Shown: piece after piece, positions 1-6,226 of the stretch
Layout of the letters: each line of letters starts with the position of its first letter
How positions within the stretch are numbered: the first letter of the stretch is position 1
NCBI GenBank assembly: GCA_964567085.1
Contig: CAZMKU010000032.1
Location: 1-15,383, forward strand
From: SVTX01 sp964567085
GTDB lineage: Bacteria; Bacillota; Clostridia; Oscillospirales; CAG-272
Direction: 5' to 3'
DNA length: 15,383 nucleotides
The notes under the pieces: model-generated
Database searches by the model: none
What the model was told of the DNA's origin: nothing
Seen by the model: only the letters and a program-made list of their open reading frames with translations
Translations under genes and position numbers: made by a program

Positions 1-48
1 GAATTTTTAAAGATTTCAAAAACAGGGAGTTGCTTTTCGATATAGGCA

Positions 49-80
49 AAATTATACAAAATCAAAATTTTGTATAATTT
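49..80. repeat. Perfect 14-bp inverted repeat with 4-nt loop
   Basis: The left arm AAATTATACAAAAT (49-62) is the exact reverse complement of the right arm (67-80), separated by CAAA. The repeat is AT-only apart from one G/C pair per arm, and neither side has the T-run expected of an intrinsic terminator directly after the stem on the plus strand. It lies beyond the spoIIID terminator, so it more likely belongs to a gene outside the window, as an operator or a weak hairpin. Its role is unknown. Confidence 0.7.
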
Positions 81-97
81 AGGGGAGCAAAAACGGC

Positions 98-158
98 AAA
101 AAGGGCTGATTTTCGGCTTTGGGTGACATTTTGCCCAATTTTGCCAATATCGGCCCTT
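98..158 (-). terminator. Rho-independent terminator of spoIIID
   Basis: Read on the minus strand, an arm at 158-143 (AAGGGCCGATATTGGC) pairs with an arm at 117-101 (GCCGAAAATCAGCCCTT) with two mismatches and one bulge. Inside it sits a short TTGGG/CCCAA stem (138-134 with 123-119). The 3' arm runs straight into a T-run (complement of A98-A102), followed by more T-rich sequence. It begins about 35 nt after the spoIIID stop codon, so it should end that transcript and make spoIIID monocistronic. Confidence 0.75.
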
Positions 159-192
159 CATATTCTGATCGTAGATTTTAATGCGCAATTAA

Positions 193-459
193 TCAGCTTA
201 TTTCTTTTTCGTGTATATATTTATTTCGCGTTGCCTCGCCGCCGCGTATGTGACGTTCCTCCTTATTTTTTTCAAGAACCCTCTTGACGTCCTTATACAG
301 CGACAAATTTACACCCTTTAATTTTTCCGTCACATCCTTATGTACCGTGCTTTTACTGATTCCAAATCTTGCGGCAACCGATCTTACCGTAGAGTTATTT
401 TCAACGAGATACGTGCCAAGTATCACGCACCGTTCTTTACCCGTTGATAAATACGCCAT
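193..459 (-). CDS. spoIIID: Stage III sporulation transcriptional regulator SpoIIID
   Basis: 88-residue DNA-binding regulator of mother-cell gene expression during sporulation. In Bacillus and Clostridium it activates and represses parts of the sigma-E regulon and feeds into sigK expression. Residues 24-43 (TVRSVAARFGISKSTVHKDV) form the helix-turn-helix. The basic C-terminal element with HIRGGEATRNKY (70-81) is the second DNA-contacting segment and is diagnostic of SpoIIID. Length matches the family (about 80-95 aa). The ATG at 459 is preceded by a GAGGT Shine-Dalgarno (complement of 466-470) at 6-nt spacing. A sigma-E-like promoter lies just upstream and a terminator just downstream, so it is transcribed alone. 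Its presence implies a spore-forming host or a recent descendant of one. Confidence 0.97.
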   Translation of the reverse strand: MAYLSTGKERCVILGTYLVENNSTVRSVAARFGISKSTVHKDVTEKLKGVNLSLYKDVKRVLEKNKEERHIRGGEATRNKYIHEKEIS

Positions 460-494
460 AGATATACCTCAATTCATATATTCGTTTCAAATTA

Positions 495-525
495 AATATA
501 TGTTTTTATTCGTCTTAATATAACC
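495..525 (-). promoter_or_regulatory. Sigma-E-type promoter for spoIIID
   Basis: On the minus strand the sequence is GGTTATATT (525-517), a 14-nt spacer, then CATATATT (502-495). The Bacillus sigma-E consensus is roughly KMATATT, 13-15 nt, CATACANT. The -35 core ATATT is exact and the -10 element differs at one defined position. Predicted transcription start is near 488, giving a leader of about 30 nt with the SD inside it. spoIIID is a sigma-E-dependent gene in Bacillus subtilis, so the match fits the known biology. The consensus is from memory and the site is untested. Confidence 0.7.
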
Positions 526-533
526 TTATTTGT

Positions 534-557
534 GCCGTTTTTTGAGGCAGAAACGGC
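534..557 (+). repeat. Small hairpin in leader of TrmH-like gene
   Basis: GCCGTTT (534-540) and AAACGGC (551-557) are perfect inverted arms with a 10-nt loop. The hairpin ends 5 nt before the GGAG ribosome binding site (563-566) of the methyltransferase gene, so it would lie in that gene's 5' leader if transcription starts upstream of it. There is no T-run after it on the plus strand. Its function is unknown and it may be a chance 7-bp stem. Confidence 0.45.
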
Positions 558-573
558 GGATTGGAGACCCATT

Positions 574-1329
574 ATGGACACTTCAAATTATCATATTTTT
601 GAAGGTATGACGTCAATTTCAGCCCTTATAGGCTCTATAATTGACGGCAAAAACGACCGTAAAATCATCAAAATTCTATACGATTCGGCATCTAAGCCCA
701 AGAAGATCCGAGAGCTCGCATTCCTCACGCACAAGGCGCGCGAGCTTGGCTTCGAACTTGTGGAATCCGATACCGAGACCATAAGCTGCATAGCTCACGG
801 CAACACCCACGGCGGTATTATTGCGCTTACAACTGATCGAAGCTATCCCTCTGTTGATTGTGAAAAAATTAACAAATGCGGATTTTACGCCCTGATAGAC
901 GGCGTTGAGGATCCTTATAATTTCGGGTACTGTGTGAGATCTCTGTACGCTGCGGGCGCGGACGGACTTGTTTTGCCCGAACGCAACTGGATGTCAGCTT
1001 CGGGCGTGGTCGCAAAATCCGCAGCGGGAACGAGTGAGCTGTTTGACATTTTCGTTGATGATCTCGAAAGCGCAGTTGACAAATTCAAGGCTTGCGGCTT
1101 TAAGATTATCTGCGCGGAAATACGTGATTCCGTATCGCTTTACGAGGCAGATCTCACGGGGCCCATTCTGTTTATCATCGGCGGCGAAAAGCGTGGCATT
1201 TCAAGCAAGCTTGCCGCTAAAGCCGATATGAATATCAGAATTGATTACAAGCGAGAGTTCCGCGGCTCATTACCGACTGCTTCTGCGGTATCAATTATAG
1301 CCTTCCACGCGGCAAATTCGAGAAAATAA
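574..1329 (+). CDS. TrmH/SpoU-family RNA 2'-O-methyltransferase
   Basis: 251-residue SPOUT-class methyltransferase predicted to transfer a methyl group from S-adenosylmethionine to a ribose 2'-OH in tRNA or rRNA. Motif 1 spans 108-129 (IDGVEDPYNFGYCVRS with N116 and R122), motif 2 is IIGGEKRGIS (201-210), and motif 3 is RGSLPTASAV (230-239). Together these form the trefoil-knot SAM site. Residues 1-100 resemble the N-terminal RNA-binding domain of the family. The frame could open at GTG 532, but ATG 574 is preferred: GGAG (563-566) sits 7 nt upstream and the protein then starts in family register. Motif 3 lacks the usual SLNVSVA Asn, so this is not a standard TrmH or RlmB, and the substrate cannot be named. 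Divergent from spoIIID; no clear promoter found. Confidence 0.88.
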   Translation: MDTSNYHIFEGMTSISALIGSIIDGKNDRKIIKILYDSASKPKKIRELAFLTHKARELGFELVESDTETISCIAHGNTHGGIIALTTDRSYPSVDCEKINKCGFYALIDGVEDPYNFGYCVRSLYAAGADGLVLPERNWMSASGVVAKSAAGTSELFDIFVDDLESAVDKFKACGFKIICAEIRDSVSLYEADLTGPILFIIGGEKRGISSKLAAKADMNIRIDYKREFRGSLPTASAVSIIAFHAANSRK

Positions 1330-1367
1330 AAATAATTCTCAATAATTTTTCTGTTGTTCATCATTTG

Positions 1368-1396
1368 TTGACATTATTGTGTTAGAATTATATATT
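1368..1396 (+). promoter_or_regulatory. Sigma-A promoter for DUF624-like membrane gene
   Basis: TTGACA (1368-1373), 17-nt spacer, TATATT (1391-1396): a consensus -35 and a 5/6 -10. Transcription would begin near 1403, just before the AAGGACGG ribosome binding site at 1411-1418. It lies in the 99-nt gap after the methyltransferase gene, so the membrane gene can be transcribed on its own. Confidence 0.75.
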
Positions 1397-1428
1397 GATA
1401 AGCATTTTATAAGGACGGTTTATATAAA

Positions 1429-2454
1429 TTGAGTAAAAATAACAAAAAGCCACGCCCGCGCCTGCTTGATTTCAACCGAGACGGCAAGGGCGTTGAAAAA
1501 GGCGAGGACACCACTCCCAATCTAAAATATTTTTTCAAATTATTCGGTCGAAAGTTCACCAAGATCATCTCCGCTACGATGATAATGAACTTTCAGATCT
1601 TCCCTCTTATCATCTCGCTATACTTGTATTTCTTTGCAAGTCCGACGACGCCGACAGCATATTACACCGAGTTCCCTGCTCTTTACGGCATCTCAACGCT
1701 TGGCGGAGATATGGTAAACAATATAAACGCGAACACGTATCTGGCGCAGTTCGGTCTTCCCGCTTATAACACCTACGTTTACTGGGTTATCGGCGCGCTC
1801 GCCATATTCCACATAGCTACGTTCGGCTTTCAGATGGTTGGCTCGACTTACGTTATGAGAGGTCTCGTGCGCGGAGACAGTGTATTCATTATGTCGGACT
1901 ATTTCTACGCTATAAAGAAAAACTGGAAGCAAGGTCTTATTATGGGTATTGTGGACACCGCAATAATGGGTGTTCTCGTATTTGACTTTATCTATTTCTA
2001 CACCTCGACTCCCACCGCTCTTACGAACTTTATGTACGCGATGACGGTAGCGCTGATTTGTCTGTATCTTGTATTCAGATATTACATATATCTGATACTT
2101 ATTACTTTCAATATCAAGATAACGAAGGCGATCAAGAACTCCTTTATCTTCATTGTTTTAGGGCTTAAGCGCAATCTGCTCGCGTTTGTCGGTATACTTC
2201 TGCTTACCGTATTCGCAGTAGCTCTTATTATGCTCCTTATGCCTGTCGGCGCAGGTGTCGTGCTCGTTCTGCCGCTTATATATCACCTCGGCGCATGCGG
2301 CTTTATTTCAACCTACGCCGCGTATCCCGTAATCAAGAAATATATGATAGACCCCCCGACGCAGAAGAAGGCTTCGGACAAGACCGAAGACACTCCCGCG
2401 GCGGAGGATCAGATCGAAGAATCAAGCGAAACGGAAGAAGCGATCGAGGTTTAA
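1429..2454 (+). CDS. YesL/DUF624-like polytopic membrane protein
   Basis: 341-residue integral membrane protein. Hydrophobic segments are visible at about 45-69, 116-141, 168-192, 200-227, 236-270 and 272-300, giving five or six membrane passes. The NLKYFFKLFGRKFTKI stretch (31-46), and the SDYFYAIKKNWKQGL segment (156-170) leading into a TM helix, resemble the DUF624/YesL family. That family is often found near carbohydrate transporters, but its function is unproven. The hydrophilic C-terminal tail (about 307-341) is strongly acidic (many E and D). At 341 aa it is longer than a typical YesL of about 200 aa, mainly through the loop at 70-115 and the tail. The start is TTG at 1429, 10 nt after AAGGACGG (1411-1418); no better in-frame start is close. 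The stop overlaps the stop of the converging deacetylase gene. Confidence 0.75.
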   Translation: MSKNNKKPRPRLLDFNRDGKGVEKGEDTTPNLKYFFKLFGRKFTKIISATMIMNFQIFPLIISLYLYFFASPTTPTAYYTEFPALYGISTLGGDMVNNINANTYLAQFGLPAYNTYVYWVIGALAIFHIATFGFQMVGSTYVMRGLVRGDSVFIMSDYFYAIKKNWKQGLIMGIVDTAIMGVLVFDFIYFYTSTPTALTNFMYAMTVALICLYLVFRYYIYLILITFNIKITKAIKNSFIFIVLGLKRNLLAFVGILLLTVFAVALIMLLMPVGAGVVLVLPLIYHLGACGFISTYAAYPVIKKYMIDPPTQKKASDKTEDTPAAEDQIEESSETEEAIEV

Positions 2455-3164
2455 TCATCCGTACCGATAAGCTCGCTCACTACGACGAATTTATACCCCA
2501 TATCCAACAATTCAGGAATAAACAGTCTTAACGCTTCGGCGGTGGGGCTGTTTTTTCCTATATAGTCGTGCATCAGAATTATATCGCCCGAAGTTATCTT
2601 ACTTATAACGTGATTCGCGATATCGCGAGGACTTGTATGCGCCCAGTCACGCGTATCAATATCCCACAAAATAACCTTATAATCAAGCTCCTTTGCAATC
2701 GCCTTTACAGACGTGTCGATCATCCCCTCGGGCGGACGCATAAGCTTTGTTTTATAATCGGTCATTCCGTATATTTTTGACTCGCAGTCCTCGATCTCCT
2801 TTTTCAGCGAATAATAATCAAGCTCGCTTACCTTGGAGTGCGTATAGGTATGATTGCCTATCTCGTGACCGCGTTCTATAATTTGCTGCAAGGATTCGCC
2901 GTAATTCTCCGCGTTTATTCCGACGACGAAAAACGTCGCCTTTATTCCGTATTCGTCAAGTATATCCAGAATTTCTTTTGTTTGTCGCGGATGCGGGCCG
3001 TCGTCAAAGGTAAGCGCGATCTTATTGCCACTGTTTTTATTGTTATAAATAACAATATCCTCAAAGCCGTCATACTCATCGGCGATCACACCGCGCAAGT
3101 GTCCCGAAGCCGAGAAACAGAGCGAAAATAAAATAAGAAAAACAATTATTCTTTTAGCCCTCAT
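2451..3164 (-). CDS. NodB-type polysaccharide deacetylase
   Basis: 237-residue secreted or membrane-anchored carbohydrate esterase 4 enzyme, expected to remove N-acetyl groups from a cell-wall glycan such as peptidoglycan, with a divalent metal. All CE4 motifs are present: TFDDGP (52-57) with the catalytic base and metal Asp; HTYTH (105-109), the metal His pair; RPPEG (143-147); DTRDW (170-174); and ILMHD (196-200) with the catalytic His. Residues 5-20 form an uncleaved or cleaved signal segment. It starts 11 nt after the pdaA stop, with a TAAGGTAAGG-like binding site that overlaps the pdaA end, so the two are co-transcribed. It is a paralogue of pdaA but keeps the ordinary FDDGP motif, so it is probably a GlcNAc or MurNAc deacetylase rather than a second PdaA. 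Sporulation role inferred only from context. Confidence 0.88.
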   Translation of the reverse strand: MRAKRIIVFLILFSLCFSASGHLRGVIADEYDGFEDIVIYNNKNSGNKIALTFDDGPHPRQTKEILDILDEYGIKATFFVVGINAENYGESLQQIIERGHEIGNHTYTHSKVSELDYYSLKKEIEDCESKIYGMTDYKTKLMRPPEGMIDTSVKAIAKELDYKVILWDIDTRDWAHTSPRDIANHVISKITSGDIILMHDYIGKNSPTAEALRLFIPELLDMGYKFVVVSELIGTDD

Positions 3165-3175
3165 AAAGCCTTACC

Positions 3176-3961
3176 TTAAAGCCCGATCTCGTCAAGACAA
3201 CCGAATCTGTATCCCATATCTTTAAGCTTAACTATCACGTCCTCAAGAATTTTCACGTTGGTCGCAGACGTTGGATGCAAAAGAATTATCGCTCCGTTAT
3301 GAATATTCGATAATATCTTTTCCTTTGCCTCAGACTCTCTCATCTGCGAATTGTTGTCCCAATCCGCGTATGCGATACTCCAGAAAACCGTTTTGTAGCC
3401 CAAGGATTGCACGTATTCAAGGGATTGCTCGTCAAACTTGCCCTCGGGCGGTCTATAGTATTTTGAAAGCTCTTTTCCCGTGTACTGAACACAGGTGCTC
3501 TCAAGCTTTTCAATCTCCTTTTTAAAATCGTCAAGAGTCAGATTTACCATACTCTTATGCGAATAGGTATGGTTACAAACGAGGTGTCCCTCGTCAAACA
3601 TCCTGCATACCAGCTCGGTGTTTCTTACAATAAGATTTCCAAGCACGAAAAACGCGCCCTGCACGTCCTGCTTTTTCATAATATCAAGAATCTTTTCCAC
3701 GTTGCCGTTTTCATATCCCGCGTCAAACGTAAGATAGACCACCTTGTCGTCATTGTCGTCGCCATGGGATTTATCGAAGCCCATTCCGCTGTATTTTTCA
3801 ACGACACACAAATTACCGTCAAGCACGGGCTGCTTGTGATTTTTATTTCTGATGCAATACCAATTTACAATACGTGACGGCTCTGCGGCGCTGACCGAAA
3901 AAGAGCCTGCAAGCATTGAAAATATAAAAAGAAAAATTAAACAAATCTTGATTTTTTTCAT
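3176..3961 (-). CDS. pdaA: Delta-lactam-biosynthetic de-N-acetylase PdaA
   Basis: 261-residue CE4-family enzyme. In Bacillus subtilis PdaA removes the acetyl group from muramic acid after CwlD has cleaved off the peptide, and forms the muramic delta-lactam of spore cortex that is needed for germination. The sequence shows a signal peptide (1-26, ending VSAAE), the PdaA-type segment NHKQPVLDG (41-49), TFDAGYENG (78-86) in place of FDDG as is typical for PdaA, HTYSH (131-135), RPPEG (170-174), FWSIAYADW (193-201) and LLHPTSATN (227-235). ATG 3961 is chosen over an upstream ATG at 4021 because AAAGGAG (complement of 3971-3977) lies 9 nt before it and the signal peptide then begins MKKIK. First gene of a two-gene minus-strand unit; no convincing sigma-G or sigma-A promoter identified. 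Confidence 0.92.
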   Translation of the reverse strand: MKKIKICLIFLFIFSMLAGSFSVSAAEPSRIVNWYCIRNKNHKQPVLDGNLCVVEKYSGMGFDKSHGDDNDDKVVYLTFDAGYENGNVEKILDIMKKQDVQGAFFVLGNLIVRNTELVCRMFDEGHLVCNHTYSHKSMVNLTLDDFKKEIEKLESTCVQYTGKELSKYYRPPEGKFDEQSLEYVQSLGYKTVFWSIAYADWDNNSQMRESEAKEKILSNIHNGAIILLHPTSATNVKILEDVIVKLKDMGYRFGCLDEIGL

Positions 3962-4050
3962 CTTTAAATTCTCCTTTCCGTAATTAGTTTGGCTTACGTT
4001 CAAGAAAATTAATAAAGTCAAAAAATTTCGCTATTGTAATTTGATTACAT

Positions 4051-4101
4051 AAAAAAACGCGGATCCGCGAGCTCTCCATTTAAGATAACTCGCTGATCCG
4101 C
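4051..4101 (-). terminator. Rho-independent terminator of the orphan membrane-protein gene
   Basis: Arms 4089-4101 and 4059-4071 form a 13-bp stem with a single mismatch (C4066 against T4094). Read on the minus strand, the stem is followed by G and then seven T residues (complement of A4051-A4057). It starts 12 nt after the stop codon of the gene ending at 4114. It separates that gene from pdaA, so pdaA must have its own promoter or depend on read-through. A plus-strand T-run (4106-4111) makes the structure formally bidirectional, but no plus-strand gene ends here. Confidence 0.88.
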
Positions 4102-4113
4102 ATTCTTTTTTGC

Positions 4114-4797
4114 TTATTTATTATTACTCTCGGTAATACTGTAGATCAGATACTTGCCGTCAATTTTTCGAACGGTATAATATTGAATTTTCGCCATATC
4201 GCTTCCAATATCGGTTCGAAACGTTCCGTTATTTTCGTGAATTTTGTACTCCACCTTGAATGCATATCCAGATTCACTCGATCCGCGATTATCAATTCCC
4301 GTTACCAAAATTTTATAAACCTGCTGCTGTGTAAACTCATTTTTCGGCTCAATGTTTTCGGAAAGCAAGGCGTTATAAGCATCGGCATCGCCTGCTATTA
4401 TAGCCTCAAACATTTCGTACATAACCTTAACGCCCTCATTGTAGTCCTCGAGGCTCTCGCGAGTAAGCTCGTCGGTCTGTCCCGTCGAATCGTCGAGATA
4501 ATAAAAGCCACGGTCAAGGCCCAAATATTCCTCGTAATTCATAATATCAAAGCTCTCGGGATACGGCTGATGGAAAATATACTGCACGCGCTCATCGGAA
4601 TTCTTTTTTTCCTCAAACGCCGACAAATCCAAAAAGCCGGGGATAGCAAGACAGCATATCATAAAAACGAGCATTCCGGCAAAAACCGAAATTATAATAA
4701 TTTTAGTCCTTTTGACTCTCCTCGCCGCATCGTTGCTTTTCGCATTGATCTCATCTGCATCCGTATTATTAATATTATTTTTCATCTCATCGTTCAT
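4114..4797 (-). CDS. Single-pass membrane protein of unknown function, possible NTF2-like outer domain
   Basis: 227-residue protein that I do not recognise. It has an Asn/Asp-rich cytosolic N-terminus (1-25), a basic stop (RRVKRTK, 26-32), one transmembrane helix (about 33-53), and a soluble outer part. Residues 118-222 (YNEGVKVMYEMFEAIIAGDADAY onward, with beta-rich sequence up to KIDGKYLIYSI) have the pattern of small NTF2-like or lipoprotein-type domains, a helix bearing a GD-AY motif followed by strands; this is inference only. Arg/Lys before the helix predict N-in, C-out topology. The ATG at 4797 is preferred over 4839 because GGAG (complement of 4805-4808) lies 7 nt upstream, and 4839 falls upstream of the predicted transcription start. 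Own sigma-A promoter and own terminator: a single-gene unit divergent from the apgM-like operon. Confidence 0.8.
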   Translation of the reverse strand: MNDEMKNNINNTDADEINAKSNDAARRVKRTKIIIISVFAGMLVFMICCLAIPGFLDLSAFEEKKNSDERVQYIFHQPYPESFDIMNYEEYLGLDRGFYYLDDSTGQTDELTRESLEDYNEGVKVMYEMFEAIIAGDADAYNALLSENIEPKNEFTQQQVYKILVTGIDNRGSSESGYAFKVEYKIHENNGTFRTDIGSDMAKIQYYTVRKIDGKYLIYSITESNNK

Positions 4798-4827
4798 ATA
4801 GGTTCTCCGGTTGAAAATTATATATTC

Positions 4828-4856
4828 AGTATAACACACAAATCGTATTTTTTCAA
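4828..4856 (-). promoter_or_regulatory. Sigma-A promoter for the orphan membrane protein
   Basis: On the minus strand TTGAAA (4856-4851), 17-nt spacer, TATACT (4833-4828), with a TGT triplet directly before the -10 (extended -10). Transcription would start near 4821 and give a leader of about 24 nt carrying the GGAG site. It stands back to back with the promoter at 4920-4948. Confidence 0.78.
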
Positions 4857-4919
4857 GTTAAAGTAAATAAATTCAAAGAAAAGATAGCAAATTTTATATA
4901 TTTTTTTTGATATTTGGTG

Positions 4920-4948
4920 TTGTCATACGAGTAATTTTGTGATATAAT
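4920..4948 (+). promoter_or_regulatory. Sigma-A promoter of the apgM-lepB-rbgA-rnhB-yraN-dipeptidase-thrC operon
   Basis: TTGTCA (4920-4925), 17-nt spacer, perfect TATAAT (4943-4948) with TGA immediately upstream (extended -10). Transcription would begin near 4955, 47 nt before the first start codon. No other promoter as good is seen before 11304, so this probably drives all seven genes. Confidence 0.85.
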
Positions 4949-5001
4949 GTAAGATAGGTAATTTTACTTTGTAATATCAGAAATTCCGAGGTAAATTCAG
5001 C

Positions 5002-6210
5002 ATGAAATATCTTGTTCTTATTCCCGACGGTATGGCGGACGAAAAGATCGCCGAATTAGATAATAAAACGCCTATGGAGGCGGCAGGCAAGCCTACGATG
5101 GACGCTTTGGCAAGCCGCTCGCTTATAGGCACTGTCTCAAACGTTCCTCAAGGAATGGTGCCCGAGAGCGATACCGCAAATATGGCGATACTCTCCTTTG
5201 ACCCTAAGATTTATTCGAAGGGCCGCTCCCCGCTTGAAGCGACAAGCCTTGGCATTAAAATGTCTGACGACGAGGTGGCCATAAGATGCAATCTTGTTTC
5301 CGTATCTGACAGCGAGGAATGCTACGAGGACAAGATAATGCTCGATCACAGCTCCGACGAGATATCTACCGAGGAAGCCGACGTGCTTGTGAAATATCTC
5401 GAGGAAAAGCTTGGCAACGAATACCGCAAATTCCATACGGGTATAAGCTACCGCCACTGTCTTATCTGGCGAGGCTGCGCGGATTCCTATAATTTCGCAC
5501 GTCCACACGACATTCTCGGTCAGAGAATAGGTGCGCATCTTCCAAATGACGACGAGGGCAAAAAATTCCTCGAGCTTATGAAAGCAAGCTACGATTTGCT
5601 TAAAGATCACCCCATAAATATTGAAAGACGAAAGAAGGGTCTGCGCCCCGCAAACTCGGCTTGGCTCTGGAGTCCCGGCAAAAAGCCGTCACTTCCCTCC
5701 TTCAAAAACAAATACGGAATGGACGCGGCTATCGTTTGCGCCGTCGATCTTATCAAGGGCATTGGTCTTTGCGCGGATATGAGGGTCATAGACGTCGAGG
5801 GCGCGACGGGCAATTTCCATACAAATTATCGCGGCAAGGCCGACGGCGCTATAAAAGCGTTCTCCGAGGGCTGCGAGTTCGTATACGTTCACGTAGAAGC
5901 TCCCGACGAATGCGGTCATCAGGGCGATGCCGAATCGAAGGTAAAATCCATTGAGCTTATTGACCGTGAAATTCTGACACCTGTTTACGAATACCTCAAA
6001 TCCACGGGCGAGGATTTCAAAATTATGGTTCTTCCCGACCACCCCACGCCCATAAAATACAGAACTCACACCGCAGACCCCGTTCCCTTTATGATCTACT
6101 CTTCAACAGAGGAGCAGAGGGGCGTTGACAGCTTTACCGAGAACTCGGCTGAGGCGAAAGGCTTTTACCTGCCCGAGGGACACAAGCTTCTTTCTTTACT
6201 TATCAAATAA
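5002..6210 (+). CDS. ApgM-family cofactor-independent phosphoglycerate mutase / proposed homoserine kinase
   Basis: 402-residue metalloenzyme of the alkaline-phosphatase superfamily, in the archaeal-type (ApgM) branch. Visible metal and active-site residues are D9 (IPDGMAD), S56 in PESDTANM as phospho-Ser nucleophile, D302 and H306 (PDECGHQGD), D346-H347 (LPDHPTP) and H356 (RTHTADP). The NSAWLWSPGKKPSLPSF block (218-234) and YSKGRSPLEATSLG (71-84) belong to the same branch. One subgroup of about 400 aa is catalogued as a proposed homoserine kinase, because it occurs in genomes with threonine synthase but no ThrB. This protein has that length and shares an operon with thrC, so homoserine phosphorylation is as likely as the 2-/3-phosphoglycerate interconversion. 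First gene of the operon; GAGGT (4988-4992) lies 9 nt before ATG. Confidence 0.88.
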   Translation: MKYLVLIPDGMADEKIAELDNKTPMEAAGKPTMDALASRSLIGTVSNVPQGMVPESDTANMAILSFDPKIYSKGRSPLEATSLGIKMSDDEVAIRCNLVSVSDSEECYEDKIMLDHSSDEISTEEADVLVKYLEEKLGNEYRKFHTGISYRHCLIWRGCADSYNFARPHDILGQRIGAHLPNDDEGKKFLELMKASYDLLKDHPINIERRKKGLRPANSAWLWSPGKKPSLPSFKNKYGMDAAIVCAVDLIKGIGLCADMRVIDVEGATGNFHTNYRGKADGAIKAFSEGCEFVYVHVEAPDECGHQGDAESKVKSIELIDREILTPVYEYLKSTGEDFKIMVLPDHPTPIKYRTHTADPVPFMIYSSTEEQRGVDSFTENSAEAKGFYLPEGHKLLSLLIK

Positions 6211-6226
6211 AATTCGGAGATTTCAT

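Noticed and set aside
532..573. Upstream GTG start for the TrmH-like gene
   Set aside because: No ribosome site precedes it, the extra 14 residues fall over a hairpin, and GGAG sits 7 nt before ATG 574.
3978..4050. Sigma-G or sigma-A promoter for pdaA
   Set aside because: A CAAACTA -10-like box (complement of 3985-3991) and a TTGACT box exist, but neither has a matching partner at the right distance. Expected biologically, not supported by sequence.
4955..5001. Riboswitch, T-box or leader peptide ahead of the threonine-linked operon
   Set aside because: Only 47 nt of leader with no stable stem, no terminator and no Thr-rich short frame.
5137..5610. 157-codon minus-strand frame opposite the apgM-like gene
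   Set aside because: Mirror of a conserved coding sequence; no start signal and no similarity I recognise.
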